This document shows, one piece after another, positions 45,565 to 53,354 of a stretch of DNA of 64,000 bases. This DNA comes from Collinsella sp. (GTDB lineage Bacteria; Actinomycetota; Coriobacteriia; Coriobacteriales; Coriobacteriaceae): contig JAHAGQ010000002.1 of assembly GCA_018373675.1 (NCBI GenBank), positions 105,591-169,590 on the forward strand. Reading direction: 5' to 3'. Each line of letters begins with the position of its first letter. The stretch's first letter is position 1. The notes beneath the pieces were generated by a model. That model worked only from the letters and a program-made list of their open reading frames with translations, searched no databases and was not told where the DNA came from. A program made the translations under genes and the position numbers.

Positions 45565-47744
45565 GCGGCACCCCCCTCACCGTCACCGGTGTAAGAGATG
45601 TGCTGCAACAGCGCCACGATGTCCTCGCCGTCGACGGGCTCCACCGCAATATGCTTTGCGCTCAGGCGCTCGCGGATAATGGGCAGATCGCACGCCTTTG
45701 CCTGGCGCATAAGCAGGTAGAGCACGTCGCCGTCGACCAAGCCCGCCGCGTCGCTCTCGCGGATTGCCGACCCAATTGCGCCCGCAAGCTCGCCGACAGG
45801 CTCCATGCCCGGTACCACGCGCAGGAGCAAAAAACTTCCCATCTTGCTATCTGCCAGCGCCTGCGCCGCCGCAAGCTCTTGGCCAAAGGCAGCCTGCTTG
45901 AGCACGCACGTGCCGTCAACGCAGCGTTTATCCTGCGCCACCGCCTCATAGTCAAAGGCACGGCCCAACGCGCTTTCGACCAGGCCGCACAAGATGCGGA
46001 ACAGGTTTTGATAATAGAGGGTCATTTGGTTTTCGGCCGCACTACGCACAAAGATCAACACAGCGGGTGCCCCGTCGCGCTCGATCGTGTATCCAAACAT
46101 GGGAAGCCCCGGCGTCAGCTCGCGGTTCACCCACAGGTTCGAACGACCCCCGTCGCCCAAAAGAGGTGCAAGCTGCTCAAGCGTGAGCGAGCGCGCGGCA
46201 TCTTCGGCAATCGCGGGACTTGCTGCCACCAGGCGTGCAAATGCCCCGCCCGAAACATGGTAGATCGCCACCGAATCGTTCTCGAGGATCTCGCCCAAAA
46301 GCTCGCAGCACTTGCGATAGATGTCGCGTGGGTTGAATACGTCGAGCTCCTGCGTCACGGCAAAGATCTTGCCAAAGCTGTCGTGGCGACCCACGATCTG
46401 GCGCCTGTACGCGCGCTTGTCCTCGATCGCGTCGTGGTAGAGCTGCGTAAGGAACGTATTGCGGTTGCGCACGAGCTCGTTTTGATCGCGCTCCGCCCTA
46501 ATGGCTTCGCTGTTGCGCAGCTGCACATAGCCGCACACGGCACCCACAACAAAGTACGCAATAAACGGCAGCCAGTTAGACGGCTCGTAAAAGAGACCCT
46601 GGAAGGTATAGCCATACTGGGTAAAGTAGCTCGCGGCCAAACCCACCGACGCCAGCAGCGCCGCAACCAGGCCAAAATCGAGCCCATACAGCGTGCCGAT
46701 CAGTACCACGTACAGCAGGCGGTAGTCGAGCACGTTAAGCTGAGCAGACTGCGAAAACACCAGCTCCAGGCCCTCAAAGAGCACCCAGGCCAGCGCGGTC
46801 TCCAGGCATTTGATGGGCAGTGTCCGCCCGCGCATGCGGTCGATGGCGGCACGCAGCGGATGGCGCTTGCCCGCGAGGGTCTGCTCCCAGCGGGCGTGTA
46901 TGGTCGAAAGATCGCGCAGCACGTCATAGCGCTGGAACCACCCGTAGCGCGTGCGGACGGTATCGCTCGGAGCAATGGAGACGACGGCGTCCCCGTCGTA
47001 GGTAATGTCGAGCCCCGGGAACAAGCCCTTGAGCGCCTCGCCCAGGTCTCCCACGGTGTGGGCAAAGCTATCCGGAACCTCGAGTTCCTCGAATGTGGCA
47101 TCCCAGCTGTCGAAGATGCGACGCACCAGAACGGCCAGCTCCTCGGCGCAGAGGGCACCGAGCGGTGAGTCCGCCCCAGCCCTCATGACAGCAGAGCCTT
47201 GCGAGCACGCCTAGAACAGCGGGGTCAAAATCGGGTCTTCCAGCGTGGGCGAGGCGGTGTACAGATACGGCACGCACAAGATCTTGGCCTGAATGCCGTC
47301 GCGGACCGCATAGTAGCGGCACAGGCCGTTGGCCGCACGGGCAATGATGCCCTTGCCGTTTTGCCCCGCAGCGTCCACCGCACCGTCCGCTCCCATGGGA
47401 CCAGTCACAAACAGCAGCTGAATCTGGCGACCCATGCAAGCTCGAAAGACGGAGCGCAGCAGCTCGATGTCGCCAACGGCCTCGGTATGCGGCGTGAGAT
47501 AGGTAGAGAGGTAGACCACACGGTCGAATTCGTAAGCCTGGTCCAGGTGCTGCAGCAGCTCTTTCCAAGACGCATGGAGCGACGACCCGTCGCGGCGCGC
47601 CTCGTTGGCCGCCACGACCTGAACATGGTCACCGGGAAACGCCTTGGCACAAAAGTCGTCATCGACATACACGGTATTGCCAACAACCAGCACTTCCACC
47701 GTGCGCTCCCCCTCCCCAAATTTAGCTTTTGCCATGGTAAACAT
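45561..47744 (-). pseudogene. pelD: PelD with N-terminal epimerase-like domain, interrupted by an in-frame TAG
   Basis: A continuous 728-codon frame with one internal TAG at 47211-47213 (codon 178). Part one is an extended short-chain-dehydrogenase-like domain (VEVLVVGNTVYVDDDF; DRVVYLSTYLTPH; LCRYYAVRDGIQAKILCVPY). It stops inside the domain and resumes in frame with CAEELAVLVRRIFDSWD and GDLGEALKGLFPGL. Then come four membrane helices (about 330-430), a coiled segment, a GAF domain and a degenerate GGDEF domain. The c-di-GMP I-site motif RxxD is kept as RESD (45761-45750). The downstream part could restart at ATG 47186 with AAGG 10 bases upstream. First gene of the operon. Confidence 0.82.
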
Positions 47745-47969
47745 GCATATTGTACGCTGTCAATGTAGGCCAAAGGCAACTTTAAAGCTGTTTTAAGAAC
47801 TTTTTCAGACGGGAAGCGACTCGCGCCTGAGCCAGAGAGCCCTACACGTGCCGCTGCACGGCGGAGAAAGGCGAATCCACTACCCCTCAGGCATAATTCC
47901 TGAGCAAAATCAAGCAGAGCACACGGCTTTTTGCGCCACTTTAAGACGTAATCGGGATGTGGCGAGAGG

Positions 47970-48160
47970 CCAAATTCGGAAGTGCGGGGAAAACCAAAGG
48001 AATGCTGACCAGACCCCCGTTTTAGGCTTCCGCGACCTGCGGTTTTGATACAAAAAAACCGCGTTGTGCTCGAAGGTTTTCGATTTTTCCCCGCACTTCT
48101 GTAATTACATCTCTGGATCGAGGGCGCAGGCAATGGTGACGACATCCACGATAGCGCCCC
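47970..48160. repeat. 190-bp palindromic repeat, copy 1
   Basis: About 80% identical by eye to 50173-50366. It begins CAAATTCGG and contains inverted arms AAGTGCGGGGAAAA (from 47980) and TTTTTCCCCGCACTT (about 48084-48098). An inner hairpin GCGGTTTT/AAAACCGC and a conserved 3' flank follow. Read on the minus strand, both copies end a short frame (VACxLDP-like, then TAA), as if the 3' end of a gene had been copied with its palindrome. The rest of 47745-48341 holds the pelD upstream region (TACAAT -10-like box next to the ATG) and the promoter of the next gene; no other gene was seen. Confidence 0.75.
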
Positions 48161-48298
48161 CCTATGCCTGATACCAAAATCGTTCCATAGGGACCCGTTT
48201 CCCAATGGGATGATTCTTCACAAAGGGCATTAAGGCGCATGAGAACATGGTAGAGGCAAGCAAGCGCGCTTCCACGTTTTCGCCCATGGTGACCACGG

Positions 48299-48304
48299 TA
48301 TAAT
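48299..48304 (+). promoter_or_regulatory. -10 box of the AlbA_2 gene promoter
   Basis: A perfect TATAAT 38 bp upstream of the start codon. The -35 region is poor (TTTTCG at 16 bases), so activation or weak expression is possible. Confidence 0.45.
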
Positions 48305-48341
48305 CCAACGAGACAAGCAACGAACGGGAAAGGCAGCGCGG

Positions 48342-49724
48342 ATGAACCTGGGCAGCGAGAGCGAGACCGTCGAGTTCAAGAAGTCCACTGGCGAGCATAA
48401 AGAAGCACTGCAAGCCATCAGCGCCATGCTGAACAAGCACGGCCGCGGCGAGCTCTACTTCGGCGTGAAGGACAACGGCGATGTCATCGGCCAGGATGTC
48501 AGCGACGCAACGCTGCGCCAGGTGACGTCGTGGGTGTCCGACAAGATCGAGCCCGCGGTGTTCCCGACGGTCGAGTGCCTCGACGCCGATGATGGGCTGC
48601 GATACATCAAAATTGCCTTCTCAGGTGCCGACGCCCCCTACTCCGCCGACGGACGCTACTTCACCCGCGTGGGGACTTCGAACAAAGCGCTGTCGGCCTC
48701 GGAGCTGAGCGCCATGGTCGTCAAGCGTGAGCGCGCCCGTAGCCCGTGGGACTCGCTGCCGTCCGGCAGGCCCGTCTCCGACGCCGACGAGCAGGCGGTG
48801 CGTGACTTCGTCGCGCGCGGCGGCAGGGCCGGACGCGTGGGCGGCGGGTTCGCCGGCGTGGAGGACACCTTGGCAAGGCTCGACCTCGTCGCGCCCGACG
48901 GCAGCCTAAGAAACGCCGCGGTGGAGCTGTTCTGCGAGGGATCCGACACCTACCCCAGGATGAAGCTGGGGCTTCTGGGCGGCAACACCAAGGCCAAGAT
49001 CCTCGACCTGCGCCGCGAGAGCGGCACCATGCTCAAGCTGCTCGACTTCGCCGAGTACTTCGTGACGTCGAACATCAGGCGCGAGTTCGTCATCGGCGAG
49101 ACGGGCATGTACCGCAAGGAGATCCCCGAGATCCCGGCCGAGGCCATCCGCGAGGCGGTTGCCAACGCGCTGTGCCACCGCGACTACACCACCGGCACCG
49201 CCGTCGAGGTCAACGTGTTCATGGACACCGTCCAGATCGTGAGCCCGGGCCTGTTCCCCGAGGGCGACTCGCCGCAAGAGCACCTAGACGGTACCGCGAG
49301 CGAGTTCGGCCTCCGAAACCCCGCGATCGCGCGCACCCTGTTCCGCGCCGGCGTCATCGAGCAGTACGGCACGGGCATACCGCGCATCAAGGAGGCCTGC
49401 GAGGCAGCCGGCGTGAGGTTCCGCTTCGAGCAGACCGTCAACAGCACCGTCGTCGTCTTCGAGCGTCCTGGGTTGCAGAAAGCGGCCTTCAGGAGAACCG
49501 CGGCCGACAACCGACCGCTCCTCAGCGAGCGCGAACGAGCAGCGATGGCAATTGCCGCCGCTCAGGGGAAAATCACGACCTCCGACCTCGCGCGGGAGTC
49601 CAATGTCGGTAGGAAAACGGCCTCGAAGACTCTGAAAGACCTTGCCGGTCGAGGCCTGTTGGAATGGGTAGGGAAAAGCCCGAAAGACCCGCACCAGTTC
49701 TACAGGATGCCAAGCGAAGTTTGA
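48342..49724 (+). CDS. AlbA_2 (Schlafen-type) ATP-binding transcriptional regulator-like protein
   Basis: A 460-aa protein. Residues 1-120 form an AlbA_2/Schlafen domain (ESETVEFKKS, NKHGRGELYFGVKDNG, YIKIAFSGADAPYSADGRYF). A middle HATPase_c_4-like part has EIPAEAIREAVANALCHRDY, VSPGLFPEGDSP and EQYGTGIPRI. The C-terminus is a winged helix (ITTSDLARESNVGRKTASKTL, LLEWVG). Proteins of this architecture are often near mobile or defence genes, and their role is unclear. The gene lies between two copies of the 190-bp repeat and has high GC, unlike the AT-rich genes that follow. Confidence 0.82.
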   Translation: MNLGSESETVEFKKSTGEHKEALQAISAMLNKHGRGELYFGVKDNGDVIGQDVSDATLRQVTSWVSDKIEPAVFPTVECLDADDGLRYIKIAFSGADAPYSADGRYFTRVGTSNKALSASELSAMVVKRERARSPWDSLPSGRPVSDADEQAVRDFVARGGRAGRVGGGFAGVEDTLARLDLVAPDGSLRNAAVELFCEGSDTYPRMKLGLLGGNTKAKILDLRRESGTMLKLLDFAEYFVTSNIRREFVIGETGMYRKEIPEIPAEAIREAVANALCHRDYTTGTAVEVNVFMDTVQIVSPGLFPEGDSPQEHLDGTASEFGLRNPAIARTLFRAGVIEQYGTGIPRIKEACEAAGVRFRFEQTVNSTVVVFERPGLQKAAFRRTAADNRPLLSERERAAMAIAAAQGKITTSDLARESNVGRKTASKTLKDLAGRGLLEWVGKSPKDPHQFYRMPSEV

Positions 49725-49778
49725 GGCTGCAGGTCCTAGCCGGGAAACAGGCCCATTGCGTTTGCTGCCCTCCCCCTG

Positions 49779-49835
49779 CTGGGCACTACTGAGTAATCTA
49801 CTGGGCACTGCTGAGTAATCTACTGAGTAGTGCCC
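49779..49835. repeat. 22-bp tandem units forming a palindrome
   Basis: Two 22-bp units (49779-49800 and 49801-49822, one mismatch) with core GGGCACT and GAGTAATCTA. A partial inverted third unit follows, so GGGCACT...AGTGCCC (49803-49835) can fold almost completely. It lies 55 bp after the AlbA_2 gene. Confidence 0.7.
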
Positions 49836-49890
49836 AAGCGCGAGTTGGCAAGTCCGCCGAAGCCCAGAGAAACGGCTCCGAAGAATATAC

Positions 49891-49937
49891 TGACCGCTAC
49901 TGACCGCTACTGACCGCTACTGACCGCTACTGACCGC
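49891..49937. repeat. 10-bp tandem repeat TGACCGCTAC, 4.7 copies
   Basis: Four perfect copies and a partial fifth; the unit length is close to one helical turn. The last partial copy merges into the next palindrome. Confidence 0.9.
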
Positions 49938-49969
49938 GGCATTCGGCAAGCCCGCCGAATGCCGCGGTC
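49932..49969. repeat. 16-bp perfect palindrome
   Basis: GACCGCGGCATTCGGC (49932-49947) and its exact complement (49954-49969), loop of six. No T-run follows; the role is unknown. Beyond it, 49970-50172 contains no recognisable gene. Confidence 0.8.
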
Positions 49970-50172
49970 TCCCGAGACTAGCAGAGCCGCCCTTATTGTT
50001 AGCGCTGCCGAAGCAAGCCCTACTTCAGCAGCAACTTGAATTTTCGTGCGATGAGCCTCCCCGGAGCCAAGAGCCTTTTGCCCTAATCACAACACCGCAA
50101 TTCAAGCACCGCAGAAAACTCCATTAGCGATGAACCAGCCACTTGAAGACGTGATCAAGGTGCGGCAAGGGG

Positions 50173-50366
50173 TCAAATTCGGAGGTGCGGGGAAAATCGA
50201 AGAAATGCTAACCAGGCCCCAGTTTTCGCTTCCGCGAACTGCGGTTTTGGTGCTAAAAATCGCGTTGTGCTCGAAGGTTCTCGATTTTCCCCGCACTTCC
50301 GTAATTACATCCTTGGATCGAGAGTACAGGCAACAATGACGTCATCCGCGATAGCACCCAACAGTC
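50173..50366. repeat. 190-bp palindromic repeat, copy 2
   Basis: Direct repeat of 47970-48160, 2.2 kb away, flanking the AlbA_2 gene on its other side. It keeps the arms GGTGCGGGGAAAA and TTTTCCCCGCACTTCC and the shared 3' flank GTAATTACATC. Confidence 0.75.
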
Positions 50367-50448
50367 ACGGACGTACAAAAGGCCGTTGCCGGAAGCCTCC
50401 ATACAACGACTCTTCTTTGCGCGCGCCACGCTCGCAATGCTCCATTAA

Positions 50449-50511
50449 ATGTAACTAATTGATTTGCTATATACCATTCATAATGGCACATAGCAAATCA
50501 ATTAGTTACAT
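50449..50511. promoter_or_regulatory. 22-bp perfect AT-rich inverted repeat upstream of a small-ORF operon
   Basis: Arms 50449-50470 and 50490-50511 are exact complements (core TAACTAATTGATTTGC), and the loop carries CCAT/ATGG. It ends 13 bp before the ATG of the 33-aa ORF and could be an operator, a promoter region or an attenuating hairpin. Confidence 0.6.
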
Positions 50512-50524
50512 GTGGAGGCAGAAC

Positions 50525-50626
50525 ATGAGGGAGTACGTCGAGAAGCAGCTGCACACTAGAGTCGATTGCGAGCCCAACGACGCCTCGGAAATAACGACGC
50601 AAAACTCTTTCCGAAAGTGTAGGTGA
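50525..50626 (+). CDS. 33-aa ORF coupled to the next gene
   Basis: Starts MREYVEKQLHTRVD, ends FRKCR. GGAGG is 6 bases from the ATG. Its TGA overlaps the GTG of the 445-aa gene as GTGA. It could be a leader peptide, a small partner protein or the remains of a longer gene. No family is recognised. Confidence 0.45.
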   Translation: MREYVEKQLHTRVDCEPNDASEITTQNSFRKCR

Positions 50627-51960
50627 GCGAAATGGCGACTCATGCATACGATGACCTTTATTCTTATCTAGCCGCATTCAAGAACAGCTCTCTTGCCGAA
50701 ATAATTGCGTACCTAGAAGAACTGGGGCAAAGGAGGTTCGACGCCTTTATTAGGGGCCTTGCACCCCTTATCCCAATCGAAAAAATCGAAAATCAATCCC
50801 TGTTCAATTTTTCTGTTGACTCCACCCTTGAAGGAGGCAAATTCCCCTGCACTGACTATGCCTGTCGAGAGCAAAACATTTACCATTTGGCAAAGTTCTC
50901 AGCATTGTATGCAGATAAAACACTGATTCATTGCCCTATAGAATCGGCATTCGAAATGGGGCACGATGATTATGCCTCAGTCGATGAACTTGCATTCGGG
51001 ATCTATTTGACCATGCGAGTCGAAGACATAGTCAAAGCTGGAATACTCGGATTTTCGAGCAATTACATTCCTCTTTGCAAAGATTGCCTAGCGCGACAAA
51101 TCGAAAGAGAATCAAAAGCAAAAGGATTGATATCGAGTTATTGGGATGAACTCGTACGACAATTCTGTTCCTCTACCTCGTGCACTTTAAAACAAGCACC
51201 AGATGGGAATCTGTGTGTAGCGATTGAGGGAATGGATGCATATGGGTCCCATGATGAGATGGATGTCGATTTCCTGGTAATCCCGTCTGAATACGAATCG
51301 CTCTATGCAAGCCAAGGCGAAACGCGATTGGATAGAGACATGCTGGAGAAAGGCGGCATCTCGACTATCCTACTGCCTTTGTTGGACGATTGCTTTCAAG
51401 CCCTCGTCAATCCCTATTTTTCGAATAGCTCGTATTTAACCACTCGTCCAGCTCAGATTGAGTTCCTCGAGTCCGCAACTTCCACCCTTTATCCTCGAAA
51501 AGATCAGACCATACCCATTCGCCGGTTATCTTGCCCCCTCCCCATTGCTGAAAATGCAACGTTGCGTAGCATCCTTGATTGCCGCATTAGAAACGAAGAG
51601 TCGTTTCTTGTGTTTAGGGATACCTTGTCCAAAGGCCTGAGCGAAAGGCCCATCGACACCTCGACATTAGCTGACCTGAAGAACGACCTAATAGAGCCCG
51701 AGCTTCACAAGATATCTTTAGTGATGAAAAACGAGCGATCCCGATTAGTCACCTCCGCAGGCATTGAAGCCGCTATCGGAATTGCGAGCTTTACATTGGG
51801 GCAATACGGAATCGCATCACCTTCTGATGCCATGGCCTTCCTCGGGGCTGCCGGCATAGGGGCCGTTGCATCTCAATCCGCAGATTTCTTGCGAGAAGCC
51901 AAGGCAAAAGAGAACCCCATGTATTTCCTCTGGAAGCTCAATAGAAACAACCGTCTGTAA
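50623..51960 (+). CDS. Unknown 445-aa protein of the accessory region
   Basis: The sequence is AT-richer than the backbone and has no family I recognise. The N-terminal third is helical (DDLYSYLAAFKNSSLAEIIA). Two Cys pairs occur (FPCTDYACREQ; YIPLCKDCLARQ), the second a possible metal site. The C-terminus is hydrophobic and glycine-rich (EAAIGIASFTLGQYGI; AMAFLGAAGIGAVASQ), like one or two membrane hairpins, and ends YFLWKLNRNNRL. GTG 50623 or ATG 50632 may be the start. An anti-phage or membrane-acting role is only suggested by its neighbours. Confidence 0.65.
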   Translation: MSEMATHAYDDLYSYLAAFKNSSLAEIIAYLEELGQRRFDAFIRGLAPLIPIEKIENQSLFNFSVDSTLEGGKFPCTDYACREQNIYHLAKFSALYADKTLIHCPIESAFEMGHDDYASVDELAFGIYLTMRVEDIVKAGILGFSSNYIPLCKDCLARQIERESKAKGLISSYWDELVRQFCSSTSCTLKQAPDGNLCVAIEGMDAYGSHDEMDVDFLVIPSEYESLYASQGETRLDRDMLEKGGISTILLPLLDDCFQALVNPYFSNSSYLTTRPAQIEFLESATSTLYPRKDQTIPIRRLSCPLPIAENATLRSILDCRIRNEESFLVFRDTLSKGLSERPIDTSTLADLKNDLIEPELHKISLVMKNERSRLVTSAGIEAAIGIASFTLGQYGIASPSDAMAFLGAAGIGAVASQSADFLREAKAKENPMYFLWKLNRNNRL

Positions 51961-52037
51961 CCTAAGGGGCAGAACACCGCAGTCGCCGAGCATATCTCGA
52001 TCATTAAATAAAGGCAGCACTAGAAAGGATGCGAATC

Positions 52038-52160
52038 GTGAAGAACCGATTCCCTTTCCGAATGCCTAATGCAGTAAAAATCACTGGTAGATCCGAGCAG
52101 TTTAACCAAGACGACAAGAGCGCGCTCAGATTGTTGTCTGCAGTAGCTAGCCAAGTATAG
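52038..52160 (+). CDS. 40-aa ORF after the 445-aa gene
   Basis: GTG start with AAAGG 8 bases upstream. Starts MKNRFPFRMPNAVKITG and ends LRLLSAVASQV. Its last 14 bp overlap the end of the convergent 234-aa gene. It is a basic peptide of unknown role, possibly a fragment. Confidence 0.35.
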   Translation: MKNRFPFRMPNAVKITGRSEQFNQDDKSALRLLSAVASQV

Positions 52161-52851
52161 ATACCATCCTGTTTCCAAATTCGGTCCTACGATAAACCCT
52201 TTCTTCTTTCTCAATTTCGTCGGGATCGTCGAAGATGAGCGTCGTATCTACTACGTCCCACTGCTGCCGATGGATATCCTCAATCAGCAATCCCAGCCCG
52301 GTTAATCGAAGAAGAACTTCTGCATCTCTGCCTCTGAGCGTCTGAAAAGTTTCCTTTTCTCGAAGCATTTCGTAGTCTCCAGGTAGAAATCTGTCCAAAG
52401 TCTCTGCAAACAAACGAAGATCGTCCCAGCTAATTTCTTTATCTAGGTAGGCCTCATAAATCTTTGCTAGTCGCCGCGCTTTGTCCTCCTCAATGTATCT
52501 TTCGAGCAGGATAAGCAGGTACTCAATATCGCGCTTCCTATTTGACTCTTCAAAGTATTGCTTGTACTTGTTCCATGAGCCATTTTCAAAAGAGTCGCGG
52601 TTGAACTCATCGAGGAAACACGCATACTTCTTCAGCAGATGCGCATTGTGGATATTGTTTCCGATTTTGTAGATGCTCACTAGGCTTGAGATGACGGGGA
52701 TGTCCTTCAAGAACTCGTTTTGGAGAATTTCGTCCAGGCCAACCTCTGCGATATTCGAAATAAGTTCGAGAGAGTCGCTGCAAATAGTCGGCCTTGCGTC
52801 GTCTTGCAAGCGCGATAGACCGGCCTTAGTTGATTCCTCTGCGTTTACCAT
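52147..52851 (-). CDS. Unknown 234-aa helical protein
   Basis: Soluble, acidic and mostly helical. It contains DIPVISSLVSIYKIGNNIHNA, a charged middle (RRLAKIYEAYLDKEISWDDL) and a C-terminal segment that looks like a winged helix (EVLLRLTGLGLLIED ... YRRTEFGNRMVSIL). No function is recognised. ATG 52851 is chosen because AAAGGT lies 6 bases upstream. A 52-bp region before the start contains TGCCAAAACTGGCA, a possible operator. Confidence 0.65.
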   Translation of the reverse strand: MVNAEESTKAGLSRLQDDARPTICSDSLELISNIAEVGLDEILQNEFLKDIPVISSLVSIYKIGNNIHNAHLLKKYACFLDEFNRDSFENGSWNKYKQYFEESNRKRDIEYLLILLERYIEEDKARRLAKIYEAYLDKEISWDDLRLFAETLDRFLPGDYEMLREKETFQTLRGRDAEVLLRLTGLGLLIEDIHRQQWDVVDTTLIFDDPDEIEKEERVYRRTEFGNRMVSILG

Positions 52852-52925
52852 AAGATTACCTTTCATAATAATTTGCCAGTTTTGGCATGCGTTTGCAGCG
52901 CCGCTTTTCTGAAAGTGGCTCCAAT

Positions 52926-53174
52926 TTAAATGCCATCCCCCGAATAGGCGCTCAGGTTCGATTCAACAAGTGCATTGGTTGAAAAGAGCTTTAGACCCCC
53001 TTCGCGGTAGAAGTCGCCTGTGCAGAGCAACCAAATCATCTTGTCGAGCTTGCAGGCAGTGGACTCGGGGTCCACGCCGCCCTTCCGCGCCGCGCGCGCG
53101 GCTTCGAAATGGCAACGAGCCACTTCGGCCTCGCTGTCAGTGGTAGCGTAAAACTGAACAGTATTCAGCTGGCC
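52926..53174 (-). pseudogene. Remnant of a gene, 3' end only
   Basis: An open frame ending in TAA reads like the C-terminus of a real protein (QFYATTDSEAEVARCHFEAA; TACKLDKMIWLLCTGDFYRE; NALVESNLSAYSGDGI). It has no start or ribosome site and changes character at about 53175, where a plus-strand fragment begins. Family not recognised. Confidence 0.4.
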
Positions 53175-53309
53175 GTTGACACAAACATCGACGAGTGGCT
53201 GCTGAACAAGCTCGACGACCTGATCAGGGCGATGCAGCTCGAGCTCATGGAGCTGCACCACGGTTCGTCCTCGACTGTCTTCTGCACGCAGTGCAGGTCG
53301 AAGGGCTAG
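53175..53309 (+). pseudogene. Remnant of a gene on the plus strand
   Basis: The frame VDTNIDEWLLNKLDDLIRAM followed by QLELMELHHG and a CxxC (FCTQCRSKG), then TAG. It is protein-like but has no credible start. It abuts the minus-strand remnant head to head, as expected at a recombination scar. Confidence 0.35.
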
Positions 53310-53354
53310 GCAGGAGCCCCCGAGGCTTTTCCTAATTCTAGGTGTTAAAGTCGA

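Noticed and set aside
36604..47744. Genome-wide reassignment of TAG to an amino acid
   Set aside because: Essential genes in the window, including rpoD, infB and fakA, end with TAG at the expected length, and cotH itself terminates with TAG.
48162..48440. 92-aa minus-strand frame upstream of the AlbA_2 gene
   Set aside because: It overlaps the promoter and the start of a well-supported plus-strand gene and shows no family features.
49891..49937. CRISPR array
   Set aside because: The 10-bp units are directly adjacent without spacers and no cas genes are present.
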